From: Stenotrophomonas maltophilia
GTDB lineage: Bacteria > Pseudomonadota > Gammaproteobacteria > Xanthomonadales > Xanthomonadaceae
Assembly: GCF_002799245.1 (NCBI RefSeq)
Contig: NZ_NEQV01000001.1
Location: 62,001-126,000 of the forward strand
Direction: 5' to 3'
Length of the DNA stretch: 64,000 nucleotides
The notes below the pieces were generated by a model. That model was not told the DNA's origin, ran no database searches, and saw only the letters and a program-made list of their open reading frames with translations. Made by a program: the position numbers and the translations under genes. Shown one piece after another: positions 17,380 to 26,713 of this stretch (positions within the stretch are counted from its first letter, which is position 1; every line of letters starts with the position of its first letter).

Positions 17380-17925
17380 ATGCGCCCGCCCCATGCCCCC
17401 TACCCCCTCGGCCCCCGCTCTGCGCGGGGTTTGCACCTGACTGAACTGCTGGTGGTCATCGCGGTGCTGGCGGTGCTGCTGGCCGCGTCCTGGCCGGCGC
17501 TGCAGCCCCTGCTGCTGCGGCATCGCGCCGACGCCCTGCAACTGACCCTGCACGCCAGCCTGTCCGGCGCACGCAGCGAGGCGTTGCGCAGGCGCGAGCT
17601 GATCGGCCTCTGCGCCAGCGCCGACGGCCTGCGCTGCAGTGACGACTGGAGCGCCGGCTGGATCATCTACCGCAGTGGCGACCAGCGCGGAGAACCGGAG
17701 TCGCCGGAGGCGATCCTGAGCCACCACACCGGGCGCTCGGACACATCGATCCTGGCCCGGGCCAGCAGTGGACGCCCACAGCTGTTCTTCCAGGCCGATG
17801 GACGCAGCCCAGGGGCCAACCTGACCCTGCGCATCTGCGCGGGCAACCGGCTGCATGGCGCATTGATCGTCAACAATGGCGGCCGCACCCGAAGCGGACG
17901 CGTGAACCGGAACACCCCGTGCTGA
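17380..17925 (+). CDS. GspH/FimT family pseudopilin
   Basis: A prepilin-like protein of about 181 residues. The type III signal is unusual: RG followed by [18 protein letters not shown], so the processing glycine is there and the mature residue 5 is glutamate, but the first mature residues are L-H-L-T rather than F-T-L-I. The C-terminal domain has the GspH-like layout with several cysteines (near [12 protein letters not shown] and the C-terminal CAGN / TPC). The start at 17380 gives a short leader; an ATG at 17344 in the same frame is the alternative. It is separate from the main minor pilin operon and divergent from uvrB. Confidence 0.8.
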   Translation: MRPPHAPYPLGPRSARGLHLTELLVVIAVLAVLLAASWPALQPLLLRHRADALQLTLHASLSGARSEALRRRELIGLCASADGLRCSDDWSAGWIIYRSGDQRGEPESPEAILSHHTGRSDTSILARASSGRPQLFFQADGRSPGANLTLRICAGNRLHGALIVNNGGRTRSGRVNRNTPC

Positions 17926-17952
17926 GCCCCCGCCGAACATGCACGCAGAAAA

Positions 17953-17982
17953 GCAAAAGCCGCGATTTCTCGCGGCTTTTGC
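17953..17982. terminator. Bidirectional terminator between pilin gene and tRNA-Asn
   Basis: A 13-bp perfect stem (GCAAAAGCCGCGA / TCGCGGCTTTTGC) around TTTC. T-rich arms on both strands let it end the plus-strand pilin gene and the minus-strand tRNA-Asn. Confidence 0.8.
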
Positions 17983-17988
17983 AGTATC

Positions 17989-18065
17989 TGGCGCCCGAAG
18001 TTGGACTCGAACCAACGACCCCCTGATTAACAGTCAAGTGCTCTAACCGGCTGAGCTATTCGGGC
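17989..18065 (-). tRNA. tRNA-Asn (anticodon GTT)
   Basis: 77 bases with encoded CCA. Acceptor GCCCGAA / TTCGGGC, discriminator G, anticodon loop CTGTTAA (anticodon GTT), and TψC arm GGTTCGAGTCC are visible on the minus strand. Confidence 0.97.
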
Positions 18066-18075
18066 GGGGAGGCGC

Positions 18076-18104
18076 ATTGTACTGGTCGATTACAGGAAGA
18101 TCAA
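18076..18104 (-). promoter_or_regulatory. Sigma-70 promoter of tRNA-Asn
   Basis: On the minus strand, TTGATC (18104-18099) and TACAAT (18081-18076) are spaced 17 bp, followed by the GC-rich GCGCC discriminator, about 11 bp before the tRNA 5' end. It lies just past the pilE stop. Confidence 0.75.
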
Positions 18105-18112
18105 CACCTGTT

Positions 18113-18520
18113 TCACCAGCAGCTGGCAACGCCACCGTCGGCCGTCTTGCGGTTGGCCTGGTCCACGCTCAACTTGCCGCAACTGTCCTTGGCCTGGGTG
18201 CCCTGCGGGGTGGCGGTGATGGTGAAGCTCGTGCCGTCGCCCTTGTAATCCAGGTTGTAGCGCGTGGTACCGCCATCGCGCGGCGACACCTTGGTCGGCA
18301 GCGCATAGCCCGTGTACGAGTTGTTGCTGGTGTGGTAGCGCTCGGCGCGCTGCGCGTACTCGGCCAGGTCCGCCTTCACCACCGCACGATGCGACCGGCG
18401 CACGTACTCCTGGTAGGACGGAATGGCGATCGCCGCCAGGATGCCGATGACGATCACCACGATCATCAATTCGATCAGGGTGAAGCCAGCCGCGCGACGA
18501 GGCATGGGAGTGTGCAACAT
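18113..18520 (-). CDS. pilE: Type IV pilin-like protein PilE (minor pilin)
   Basis: 135-residue prepilin. The leader MLHTPMPRRAAG is cut before FTLIELMIVVIVIGILAAIA, with the conserved mature glutamate at position 5. Two C-terminal cysteines (DSCGKL and the last residues SCW) form the usual D-loop. The ATG at 18520 has GAGGA at a suitable distance; the ATG at 18505 is an alternative. It is the last gene of the fimT-pilV-pilW-pilX-pilY1-pilE operon, 23 bp after pilY1. Its length and position point to the minor pilin that joins the priming complex, not the major subunit PilA. Confidence 0.92.
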   Translation of the reverse strand: MLHTPMPRRAAGFTLIELMIVVIVIGILAAIAIPSYQEYVRRSHRAVVKADLAEYAQRAERYHTSNNSYTGYALPTKVSPRDGGTTRYNLDYKGDGTSFTITATPQGTQAKDSCGKLSVDQANRKTADGGVASCW

Positions 18521-18543
18521 GGGCGTGGATCCTCGCACTGGGG

Positions 18544-21500
18544 TTACTGGAGCTGGCGCCAGGACTGGCGACCGCACGGGTAAGGCAGATACAGCGACTG
18601 GCTGCCCGCAGCACCCACCGCCATCCAGCAGGAACTGCCTCCGGGCGGTGCCTTGTCGGTCGGACGCGGCAGCACCGACAGCGAGACGTCACGAACCGGC
18701 GCGGTACCTCCGGTCTTCAACGCAATGGCCGCGGTCCCAGTCCCGGGCTGGCTGCCGGCCGGCGAGCCATAGCGCACGTTCTCCAGCATCGGCAGGCCAC
18801 TGATCGACGACAGTCCGAACAGCCAGTTCGAGCCACTGGTCGAACAGCCGACCGTTTCCATGTTGGGTACGTAGGTCGGCATGAAGACGATGCCACTGAC
18901 CAGGGTCGGATTACCGACCGCGCGCTCGCCGTTGCCGGCAGGCAGCTGGATCATCCAGCCCCGGGCATTTGCCGGGGCCGCACCTGCCGTGATCTTGCGC
19001 TCATCGACCCCCGCAGCAGCGGCCGCTGCCGTGTACGGAACCAGGTTGGCGGCGGTCACCGTCGAGGTCACCGTCTTGCCCGACAGATCGTTCACCGCGT
19101 ACAGCGCCTGCTGCGCCTTGTCATCCTTGTCGCTGGTGAAGGAGAAGCTGCCGGTGCCGAAATAGAGCATCACGCCGCCAGAAGGACCGGTCGCTGCGGT
19201 CATGCCACCGGTGATCGGCTGGCGGTAGGTCTTGTTGGAGGAATCCTGGGCAGCCTGGCTGGTGAACATCGGCACGGTCAGCGTGGTATTGGCGCTGCTG
19301 GTCAGGTCGAACTTCCATACCGCGCCACGCTGGTCGGCGGCATAGACGGTGTCGGCCAGTCCATCACGGCCGCGCGCATCCTGGTTGGCACCGGTCCAGC
19401 GATCGACAACGACCACATTGCCCAATCCATTGTCGCCGGAGATGCCGGCGCCCGAGGTGCCCTCGACCGCTTCGATCATCCGGATGTCGCCGCTGGCCAT
19501 ATCGACCACGAACAACACCGCCTTGCCATTGGCGCTGCCATAGCCATTACCGAAGATGGCCTTCCAGGCCACGCCGGTGCCGCTCTTCACCGGCACGATC
19601 ACCGGCTTGCCCAGCACGAAGCCGATGTTGTTGCGCACCTCGTCCCTCAGCGACGAGTTGATGTCACTGATTTCCCACAGCACGCTGCCGGTACCGAAGC
19701 TGCCCGGGGTGGTGACGTCCAGTGCGAACACCGAACGGCCACCGGCACCGGTGGTGCCCACCAGGCTGGTCTGCCAGCTGCTGCCATTGAAGGTATCGGA
19801 CACCGTAACCGGGCCGTCGACGTAATAGCGGTGGCGGAACGTCTGGTCGGCCGTATCGGACTTGTACGGGAACAGCAGGTTGGCCATGTGGCCCAGCGCG
19901 GTGGCCGGGATGTAGGCGAAGCTCTCCGTGCCGCCGGTGCCGTCCTGCTTGGCGTCGGCCTTCATGCCGCCATCGAAGGCGTGCAGCATGCCGTCATTGG
20001 CGCCGACATAGACCATGTACCGCTGCGACTTTGCCTTGGTCGCCAGATAGTCGGTGTAGCTCTTGGCGTAGGTGCCACCCAGCTGGCGGTAACCGTAGTC
20101 GTCCAGCGGCGAGCTCACCACCGGCGCCGAATTGACGATGTCACCCAGCGGCGTGGTCCGGTCGCGATACTTGCCGCCGTTGCGGACCTCGGTCGAGCTG
20201 TCGGCACTGAGATAGTTGATCGCACTGGCCAGGTCTGCCTTGATCGTGGTCAGCTTGTCGCTGGAACAGACCAGCATCGTCGCGTACTTGCCGCCAGGCT
20301 TGCTGCACAGATCCTGCAGGCTGATGCGGGCACTGTTGAAATCCACCGGCGAACCCAGCTTGTTGGCCACGATCCGGCGGCCGGACGAGTTCAGGCGGCT
20401 GGAGGCCTCCCATAGCTCGGTAAGCTCCGCTACCTGGTCGGCATTGACCTTGACGCTGGATGCGGTCAGCTTGCTGGACCAGTCGGTGCCGCTGTTGGTG
20501 ATGTCATAGCGCGGAGTGACCGCCAGTGAGCCGGCGCCGATGCGCGCACCGCTGATGCCGATCGTGCCCGACGGCGATGCGCCACCGGTGATCGAAGACA
20601 GCACCCGGCGCATGGCCTCGGTGACGTCCGCCGGGGTCTGCGCGTTGATGAATTCGCCACGGCTGTTGACGGCCGCGTGCCACAGCTCATCGATGACAGT
20701 TCCGTCGTCGACATTGATCGGGTTGCCGTTGCCGGCCCAGTTCGGCGGGTTCTTGTAGGGATCGTCGGTCGCAGCCTGGTTGACGCCATAGATCTTGCCC
20801 TGCGCGCCCAGGGTCACGCCGTAGAAGTTCATGTGCAGGTCGGTCTGGCAGTCCAGGCGCTTCCAGTCCGGGCTGCTCTTGTCCAGCGAACTGCACTTGT
20901 CACTGACCGGCACCTGCCCCGCCGGGAAGCTGGTCCCGGTGCGCAATGGCGTGCGGGAACCGGCGTAGGCCGCCGCGGCGATGTCGGCGATGGTGTTGCT
21001 GTAGCCATCGGCGAACGGAATGGATGGCAGGTGGGTCGAGTTCACCGAGTCGGCATCACCGAAACCGCTGTTGGCCGTGTTGCCGGAGTTGGTGTAGCCG
21101 TCGGTGAACAGCATGCCGCCGTTGCGCTGGCAGGCCAGCTGTACCGGCGCGCCGCTATCGGTACGGCGGAACTGGTCCACCAGGTACTCCACCGCGCGGC
21201 GATTGGGAGTACCACCATTGGCGGTCAACCCGTAGATCTGCGAGTACAGGTCAGCACGGTTGGTGACCATGTCGTACATGGTCGCGTTGCTGAGCTTGTT
21301 GATGGTGAAGTAGCCCACGCGCATCGTGTCCACGCTCACCAGCGCCGCCGTCGAGGAACCGACGATCGCCAGCACGCGGTTGCGGTGGTACTGGAACCAG
21401 TTGGCAAAATTCTGGATCGCGGCGTTGTAGGCCGCGGAACTTGAATAGTTGCCCGACTTGATCTGGTAGCGGCGCATGTCGCAGCCGGGACCACAGGCCC

Positions 21501-22296
21501 CTGCGATCAGCGGCCGGCTGGCATTGTCCGTCTTGTACCCTGCCGGTGCCGGTGCGGCCGCTGGCAGGTAGAACGTGGCCGGGAAATAGGTCACCGCATA
21601 GGTGGTGTTGCCGGTGTTGCTGATCGCCGCCGTACTCCAGCCACGGCTGGTGTAGTAGGAGTTGCCGGTGCCGGACAGGTCGGGAATCCGCATGCCGCTG
21701 ACGAACTGGAACTGCTCGGCCGTCGTCGAACGGTCGGTCGTCATGTTGTAGACGGCGTTGTAGCCGCGCTGGCCCGAACGTGGATCGGCGCGGGTCTGGG
21801 TGAGCACAGCGTCAGCCCACAGCGTGCCATCGGCATTGGTCCACGGCCGGTAGGTCACGTCCGGGTTGAAGTAACTGGCGTTGTAGACGTGCGATCGCGC
21901 GAAGCCGTAGATGTCCAGCGGCGGAATGGCGCGACCCGGCGAATACTCCTTGTTGAAATCCGTGTGCGGGTACAGGTAGAGGTAGCAGTCCACCGAGTTG
22001 TTGGCGCACGCCGTGCCCACGCTGAAGAAGCTTCCATCGTTGTTGAAGAAGCTGCCGTTGCTGCTATTCCAGCGCATGCGGCCGTCACCACCGGGGAACA
22101 TGCGTTCGAAGTTCATCGAACCCGAATCGTCCACCGCCATGATGAACGCCGGCGTCGCGCGCGTCTGCACGTTCATCGGCTCCTGCGCCAGCACGCCCTG
22201 CGCCTGTGCGGCAAACAGCGTATGCGCCAGATAGCCGCCAGCGGCCAAGACGGCAAGGCCAGCGCCTGCCAGGATCCTGCGGTTGCGAGTGTTCAT
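18544..22296 (-). CDS. pilY1: Type IV pilus tip adhesin/assembly protein PilY1
   Basis: A 1250-residue secreted protein. A hydrophobic N-terminal signal (about residues 8-30) is followed by a von Willebrand A-like region whose MIDAS begins VDDSGSM (55-61). The C-terminal half is the PilY1 beta-propeller, with VGANDGMLHAFDGG as its hallmark strand. PilY1 caps the pilus, primes assembly with the minor pilins and is linked to surface sensing and calcium-dependent retraction in Pseudomonas. The ATG at 22296 is 13 bp after pilX; the frame runs further upstream through pilX but that part is not coding. Family length (about 1150-1300) fits. Confidence 0.96.
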   Translation of the reverse strand: MNTRNRRILAGAGLAVLAAGGYLAHTLFAAQAQGVLAQEPMNVQTRATPAFIMAVDDSGSMNFERMFPGGDGRMRWNSSNGSFFNNDGSFFSVGTACANNSVDCYLYLYPHTDFNKEYSPGRAIPPLDIYGFARSHVYNASYFNPDVTYRPWTNADGTLWADAVLTQTRADPRSGQRGYNAVYNMTTDRSTTAEQFQFVSGMRIPDLSGTGNSYYTSRGWSTAAISNTGNTTYAVTYFPATFYLPAAAPAPAGYKTDNASRPLIAGACGPGCDMRRYQIKSGNYSSSAAYNAAIQNFANWFQYHRNRVLAIVGSSTAALVSVDTMRVGYFTINKLSNATMYDMVTNRADLYSQIYGLTANGGTPNRRAVEYLVDQFRRTDSGAPVQLACQRNGGMLFTDGYTNSGNTANSGFGDADSVNSTHLPSIPFADGYSNTIADIAAAAYAGSRTPLRTGTSFPAGQVPVSDKCSSLDKSSPDWKRLDCQTDLHMNFYGVTLGAQGKIYGVNQAATDDPYKNPPNWAGNGNPINVDDGTVIDELWHAAVNSRGEFINAQTPADVTEAMRRVLSSITGGASPSGTIGISGARIGAGSLAVTPRYDITNSGTDWSSKLTASSVKVNADQVAELTELWEASSRLNSSGRRIVANKLGSPVDFNSARISLQDLCSKPGGKYATMLVCSSDKLTTIKADLASAINYLSADSSTEVRNGGKYRDRTTPLGDIVNSAPVVSSPLDDYGYRQLGGTYAKSYTDYLATKAKSQRYMVYVGANDGMLHAFDGGMKADAKQDGTGGTESFAYIPATALGHMANLLFPYKSDTADQTFRHRYYVDGPVTVSDTFNGSSWQTSLVGTTGAGGRSVFALDVTTPGSFGTGSVLWEISDINSSLRDEVRNNIGFVLGKPVIVPVKSGTGVAWKAIFGNGYGSANGKAVLFVVDMASGDIRMIEAVEGTSGAGISGDNGLGNVVVVDRWTGANQDARGRDGLADTVYAADQRGAVWKFDLTSSANTTLTVPMFTSQAAQDSSNKTYRQPITGGMTAATGPSGGVMLYFGTGSFSFTSDKDDKAQQALYAVNDLSGKTVTSTVTAANLVPYTAAAAAAGVDERKITAGAAPANARGWMIQLPAGNGERAVGNPTLVSGIVFMPTYVPNMETVGCSTSGSNWLFGLSSISGLPMLENVRYGSPAGSQPGTGTAAIALKTGGTAPVRDVSLSVLPRPTDKAPPGGSSCWMAVGAAGSQSLYLPYPCGRQSWRQLQ

Positions 22297-22309
22297 GGGC
22301 TCCCCAGCC

Positions 22310-22831
22310 TCACAGCTTGAATACGGTATCGATCGCCGCACGCGACGTCGCATCACCGGTCGTGTCACCGGCATAGGTCGTGATCTGGTAGACCGGTGTT
22401 GGCTTCTCCACCGACTTGCCCATGTCCAGCGCACCCTCCCCCTGGATGCAGCCCTGGATCTCACGGACATAGATGGCCGGCTTGCTGCCCAGCTTGGTTT
22501 TCGCGACCCACCCCGAAGGATCGAAGCCGTCATCGCACTGCTGGCTGATGTCGGAGGACACCACGGCAGGATTGGTACCGGCATCCTTCCGGTTGGCGAT
22601 GTTCTCCACCGCGTTCTCGGCGCTGCGCGCCGCACCTTCGGCGTTCTGGAACGCCATGCTGGTGGCCCGGTAGCCGGCCGCCATGCGTTCCTGCATGCCG
22701 GCCACCTGCATGCCGATCACGCCCAGCAGTGCCAACAGCACCAGCATGATCAGCGCGACATAGAGAACGGCACCCTGCTGTCGTGCCGGGGCAACGAAGG
22801 GGCGGCGCCTGGAGGAAGGATGAGAGCGCAT
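22310..22831 (-). CDS. pilX: Minor pilin assembly protein PilX
   Basis: 173 residues with the PilX N-terminal pattern RQQGAVLYVALIMLVLLALLG: a positively charged leader, glycine, then a hydrophobic helix without the usual FTLIE. The following segment (MQERMAAGYRATSMAFQNAE) matches the PilX family region MxxRMAxNxRxxxxAFQAAE. It lies between pilW (5 bp gap) and pilY1 (13 bp gap). It is part of the tip priming complex. Confidence 0.93.
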   Translation of the reverse strand: MRSHPSSRRRPFVAPARQQGAVLYVALIMLVLLALLGVIGMQVAGMQERMAAGYRATSMAFQNAEGAARSAENAVENIANRKDAGTNPAVVSSDISQQCDDGFDPSGWVAKTKLGSKPAIYVREIQGCIQGEGALDMGKSVEKPTPVYQITTYAGDTTGDATSRAAIDTVFKL

Positions 22832-22836
22832 GGTCG

Positions 22837-24006
22837 TCAGTTCCCGAACAAGCGGTTGCGCAGTGCAACGGACGCTTCATAGGCGCCACGATGGCGCTGG
22901 TCGTAAGGATCGGCCGGGGCGAAACCCACCCCCAGGATGGCCGGATAGGTGGCCGCACTGCCCGGCGCTTCGGCCGACGCACGCTGCGGGCTGCGCGCCA
23001 GCAGGCCGACCTGCACCATGCCCACGCGGCGCCACTGCCCTGCGGCGGTGGCATCGGTGCCGGTACTGACCGCACTGGCCACGCGCTGGTCGACGATGCG
23101 ACCGGTCGGCGGCGTCGGCAGGGTGATGTTCGTGGTGGCATCCAGGCCGTACAGGAACTGCATGTTCTCGATGCCTTCCACCAGCTCCTCGCCATCGGCA
23201 TAGCCGCCGGCGCCGTTGGCGCGTGCGCGGTAGAGCGCCGGCTCGCCATTGGGGTTGCTCGCGATGTAGTACGCCATGCCATCGGCGCGATACAGCATGG
23301 TCATCGCGTTGTTGATCGAATAGTTGCTCAGGTCGACCTTGTCGACCTTCAGCGTTGAACCGCTGATGGTGGCGGGGAATACGTCGGCGCGGGTGCAGTC
23401 GGCCACGCCGAAGACCGTCGGCGTGCCTGCGGCGTTGGCCTTCAGTCGGGCCATGCCATCACTGGAGACGGTCAGGGTGGTCGCACCCGCGGCCACGGAT
23501 ATGCCGGTGACGACGGCGCCCTCCGGACTCATCAGGCGCAGCACCAGGATGTCGCTGCCCGGCAGCGGCGCCGGCTTGAGGTTGGCGATGCTCTTCGGAA
23601 CCGACTGCGCCGCGCTCCACGCACGGCCCAGCGTCAACGTGGCGCCCGGCGCCGTACCCGCGGCCTCATACCCCTGTACCGGAACCGAGAAATCCTGCGG
23701 GTCGCCACTGCCCGAGCTGATGCCCAGGTGATAGCCGACATCGCCGGTGTTCTTGACCACGTGGGCCTGGTCGTTGACGCAGCCGAAGTGGCCCGCCATG
23801 CGCAGGTCGCGCTGCAGGAAATCCAGCGCGAAGCGCGCGTTCTCCTGGGTACGGGCCGCGCCTTCGGACAGGCGCGATGCCGCGCGCGAGGCGATGAAGA
23901 TCTGGGTGACGCCCAGCATCAGGACCAGGCCGATGACCATGGCGATCATCAGTTCGATCAGCGACAGGCCTCGGGCTCGCGAAATTGGACTCATGGGCGC
24001 GCTCAC
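22837..24006 (-). CDS. pilW: Minor pilin PilW
   Basis: A 389-residue large minor pilin. Leader ending RARG, then LSLIELMIAMVIGLVLMLGV with glutamate at mature position 5. The DFLQRDLRMAGHFGC segment is typical of PilW. The start is taken as the GTG at 24006, which overlaps the pilV stop (GTGA); an in-frame ATG at 23994 is the alternative. It lies in the fimT-pilV-pilW-pilX-pilY1-pilE operon and works with PilX and PilV in the initiation complex. Confidence 0.92.
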   Translation of the reverse strand: MSAPMSPISRARGLSLIELMIAMVIGLVLMLGVTQIFIASRAASRLSEGAARTQENARFALDFLQRDLRMAGHFGCVNDQAHVVKNTGDVGYHLGISSGSGDPQDFSVPVQGYEAAGTAPGATLTLGRAWSAAQSVPKSIANLKPAPLPGSDILVLRLMSPEGAVVTGISVAAGATTLTVSSDGMARLKANAAGTPTVFGVADCTRADVFPATISGSTLKVDKVDLSNYSINNAMTMLYRADGMAYYIASNPNGEPALYRARANGAGGYADGEELVEGIENMQFLYGLDATTNITLPTPPTGRIVDQRVASAVSTGTDATAAGQWRRVGMVQVGLLARSPQRASAEAPGSAATYPAILGVGFAPADPYDQRHRGAYEASVALRNRLFGN

Positions 24007-24500
24007 AGGAAGGTCGTCAGGCCGAAGGTGGTAAGGCTGTCGGGATCCTTCGGATCCCAGCGCTGGTCACCCCAGCTGATGGCCACGGTGACCTGGCCGG
24101 TGCCCTGCACGAAGGTGACCTGCGCGCTGGCTTTCTCGCCCAGCGTCCGCGCGACCTCGCACTGCCAGCGCGCCACGTTCGTCTTCGGCGTCACGGCGGC
24201 GCCGGTCGGCCAGGCGCAGGCCCCGCTGGGCTTCACCGACCCGGCCGAGAACGAGGCCGAGGAATAGGCTCCGCCGGCCAGGGTGTCGGTGCGCTGGGCG
24301 CGCATCAGTTCGATCAGGTCGTTGGCCAGGTTGGTGGCCTGGGTGCGGTAGTTGGCACTCTGCACGAAGCGGACGTTGGTGGTCTGCAGCAGGGCGAAGC
24401 CCAGCAGGCCGAACGCCAGGATCAGCACCGCCACCATCACTTCGATCAGGCTGAAGCCGCCCTGCGACGAGCGTGGGCGGGCGAGGTTGCGGCGGCTCAT
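24003..24500 (-). CDS. pilV: Type IV pilus modification/minor pilin PilV
   Basis: 165 residues. The prepilin site is GG followed by FSLIEVMVAVLILAFGLLG, the classic PilV form, and the downstream helix shows ANDLIELMRAQRTD. It overlaps fimT by four bases and pilW by four bases. Role: minor pilin of the pilus-priming complex. Confidence 0.94.
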   Translation of the reverse strand: MSRRNLARPRSSQGGFSLIEVMVAVLILAFGLLGFALLQTTNVRFVQSANYRTQATNLANDLIELMRAQRTDTLAGGAYSSASFSAGSVKPSGACAWPTGAAVTPKTNVARWQCEVARTLGEKASAQVTFVQGTGQVTVAISWGDQRWDPKDPDSLTTFGLTTFL

Positions 24501-25012
24501 GAGCAGGTTCCCTTGGTCACCCGGACCTGGCCGGACTGGTTGATCGTCAGCGTGCTTTTCGATTCACCGGCCTTGCACGCATCCGGCGACAGCACCAGCG
24601 TCTGATCAGCGACAGCCCTGCGCCGGCCGCGCCCGTCGAAGGCGATAACCGCGCCCGGCGGGCCCACCACGCTCAGCTGCGGATTGCCCTGCGAGAAGCG
24701 CAGCGCGACATCGTTACTGCCCATCTGGCCATCGCCATCCAGGTCCGACCAGGCCAGGACGCCCTTGGACCAGTCGCCATCACAGGCTTTGCCATCGGCG
24801 CTGCCACAGACACCGCCACCGTTGCTGTTGCGGATGCCTTCGCTGCGGGCCAGGTTGGCCAGCGCGATCAGCTCGTTGTTGGCGGTCGCCAACCGGTTCG
24901 AGCGGATCATGCCGCGGAAGCTCGGATAGGCGATCGACGCCAGGACCACGAAGACGGCCAGCGTGACCATCAGTTCAACCAGCGTGAAGCCGTTTTGCCG
25001 ACGCAAAGACAT
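24497..25012 (-). CDS. fimT: GspH/FimT-type minor pilin
   Basis: 171 residues from the ATG at 25012. Leader MSLRRQNG, then FTLVELMVTLAVFVVLASIA; the globular part carries the GspH/FimT domain (IRSNRLATANNELIALANLARSEG region, DGRGRR near the end). FimT of natural transformers binds DNA through its C-terminal region, so with comEC in the window a DNA-uptake role is possible but not shown. It is the first gene of the minor pilin operon. The frame continues 14 codons upstream without a better start. Confidence 0.92.
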   Translation of the reverse strand: MSLRRQNGFTLVELMVTLAVFVVLASIAYPSFRGMIRSNRLATANNELIALANLARSEGIRNSNGGGVCGSADGKACDGDWSKGVLAWSDLDGDGQMGSNDVALRFSQGNPQLSVVGPPGAVIAFDGRGRRRAVADQTLVLSPDACKAGESKSTLTINQSGQVRVTKGTCS

Positions 25013-25141
25013 TGGACGCTCCCCAGCGTGTTGGTGGCCACGATGGGCCATCACCCCGCCACCGGCAAGCAGTGGCAGGATGAACGGTCAATCCGGGGCG
25101 ACGGGCGTCAAAGGCTTGACGACCCGCCCTCCCCCGCCGGT

Positions 25142-25167
25142 GCCGGCGCGATCCCCATCGCGCCGGC
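25142..25167. terminator. 11-bp perfect hairpin downstream of ppnN
   Basis: GCCGGCGCGAT and ATCGCGCCGGC around CCCC, seven bases past the ppnN stop and 130 bp before fimT on the same strand. No T run follows, so it is a mediocre intrinsic terminator or an mRNA 3' end stabiliser. Confidence 0.5.
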
Positions 25168-25173
25168 CCGTGC

Positions 25174-26562
25174 TCAGGCCAGCACCTGGTAGCAGGGCTG
25201 GTATTCGCCGGAGATCTTCATCCGGCGCTGCTCGACGAAGGCGCGCAGCAGCGCATCCAGCGCCTGCATCATGTCCGGGTCGCCGTGGATCTGGAACGGC
25301 CCGAACTGCTCGATGCGGCGCATGCCGTCCTCCTTCACGTTGCCGGCCACGATGCCCGAGAACGCCCGGCGCAGGTCGGCCGCCAGCGCGTGCGGCGCAC
25401 GCCCGTGATGCAGGTCCAGCGCCGCCATCGCCTCGTGGGTCGGCACGAACGGCTGCTGGTATTCCCACGGGATCTCGATCGACCAGTTGAAGAAGAACGA
25501 GTCCTTCTGCGCCAGGCGGTGCTCGCGCACGCGCTTGATGCCGTTGGCCATCTTCTTGGCCACCGCGACCGGGTCACCGATGATGATCTCGTAGCGCTCG
25601 GCAGCCTCATCACCCAGGGTCAGGCGGATGAAGCGGTCGATCTGCTCGAAGTACGGCGCGGCCACGGTCGGGCCGGTCAGGATCAGCGGGAACGGCAGGT
25701 CCTTGTTCTCCTCGCGCAGCAGGATGCCGAGCAGGTACAGGATCTCTTCGGCGGTGCCGACGCCGCCGGCGAACACGATGATGCCGTGGCCGATGCGGAC
25801 GAAGGCCTCAAGGCGCTTCTCGATGTCCGGCATGATCACCAGGTGGTTGACGATCGGGTTCGGCGACTCGGCAGCGATGATGCCCGGCTCGGTCAGGCCG
25901 ATGTAGCGCGTCACGGTACGGCGCTGCTTGGCATGGGCGATGGTGGCACCCTTCATCGGGCCCTTCATCGCACCCGGGCCGCAGCCGGTGCAGATGTCCA
26001 GGCCGCGCAGGCCCAGCTCGTAACCGACCTGCTTGGTGTACAGGTATTCATCGCGCGAGATCGAGTGCCCGCCCCAGCACACCACAAGGTTCGGGTCACC
26101 CGGATTGAGGATGCGCGCGTTGCGCAGCAGGCCGAACACTGCGTTGGTGATGCCCTCGGACGACTCCAGCTCGGCCGCGTAGGCCGGGCCCATCTCGATG
26201 GCCATGTAGGCCAGGTCGCGCACGACGGCGAACAGCAGTTCGGCGACACCGCGGATGATCTCGCCGTCGACGAAGGCCATCGCCGGCGCATTGACCAGGT
26301 CGATGCGCACGCCGCGATCCTGCTGCGCCACCTGGATGTCGAAATCAGGGTACAGATCGCGCGCCGCGCGCGGATCGTCCGAGGCGCTGCCGCTGGTCAG
26401 CACGGCCAGCGCGCAACGGCGCAACAGCTCATGCATGCCGCCTGCGGAGGCATCGCGCAGGCGTGCCACCTCGGCCCGCGACAGCACATCCAGCCCACCG
26501 CGCGGGTAGATCCGCGCATCCTGCACCGGCAGTGCACGGGCCGATTTTTCGTTCGTGGTCAT
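25174..26562 (-). CDS. ppnN: Pyrimidine/purine nucleotide 5'-monophosphate nucleosidase
   Basis: 462 residues, YgdH/PpnN family with a LOG (lysine decarboxylase-like) core. It hydrolyses the N-glycosidic bond of nucleoside monophosphates to ribose-5-phosphate and free base; the E. coli enzyme (454 residues) is activated by (p)ppGpp. Motifs: CGPGAMKGPMKGATIAHAKQR-like stretch in the middle and GGVGTAEEILYLLGILL, the LOG PGGxGTxxE variant. The start could be the ATG at 26562 or a TTG at 26568 that is better spaced from AAGGA. A hairpin with a T run sits about 50 bp upstream. Confidence 0.92.
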   Translation of the reverse strand: MTTNEKSARALPVQDARIYPRGGLDVLSRAEVARLRDASAGGMHELLRRCALAVLTSGSASDDPRAARDLYPDFDIQVAQQDRGVRIDLVNAPAMAFVDGEIIRGVAELLFAVVRDLAYMAIEMGPAYAAELESSEGITNAVFGLLRNARILNPGDPNLVVCWGGHSISRDEYLYTKQVGYELGLRGLDICTGCGPGAMKGPMKGATIAHAKQRRTVTRYIGLTEPGIIAAESPNPIVNHLVIMPDIEKRLEAFVRIGHGIIVFAGGVGTAEEILYLLGILLREENKDLPFPLILTGPTVAAPYFEQIDRFIRLTLGDEAAERYEIIIGDPVAVAKKMANGIKRVREHRLAQKDSFFFNWSIEIPWEYQQPFVPTHEAMAALDLHHGRAPHALAADLRRAFSGIVAGNVKEDGMRRIEQFGPFQIHGDPDMMQALDALLRAFVEQRRMKISGEYQPCYQVLA

Positions 26563-26611
26563 ATCCAATTTTTCGCTTCCTTCAAGGTTTCCGACTGTAC
26601 TGCCGCCCCCT

Positions 26612-26707
26612 TAAAAAGCAAAACGGCCGGGAAGCCCGACCGTTGGATGTGTGCTGCCCGCGTTCGCCATTCCGGGACCGCCTGGGCGGCATTGGCGCCG
26701 CGCACAT
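26612..26707 (-). ncRNA. Candidate small RNA or ppnN leader attenuator
   Basis: On the minus strand a promoter-like pair (26714-26742) is followed about 75 bases later by a strong hairpin and T-rich tail (26612-26644). The hairpin pairs fully only in minus-strand RNA (a U-G wobble there would be an A-C mismatch on the plus strand), which fixes its direction. No reading frame with a start signal is present. It could be a free RNA of about 95 bases or an attenuated 5' leader of ppnN. No family recognised. Confidence 0.4.
26622..26644 (-). terminator. Terminator upstream of ppnN
   Basis: AACGGTCGGG pairs with CCCGGCCGTT around CTT on the minus strand and is followed by TTGCTTTTTAA. It lies about 55 bp upstream of the ppnN start in the same direction. 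Confidence 0.7.
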
Positions 26708-26713
26708 TTCCGG

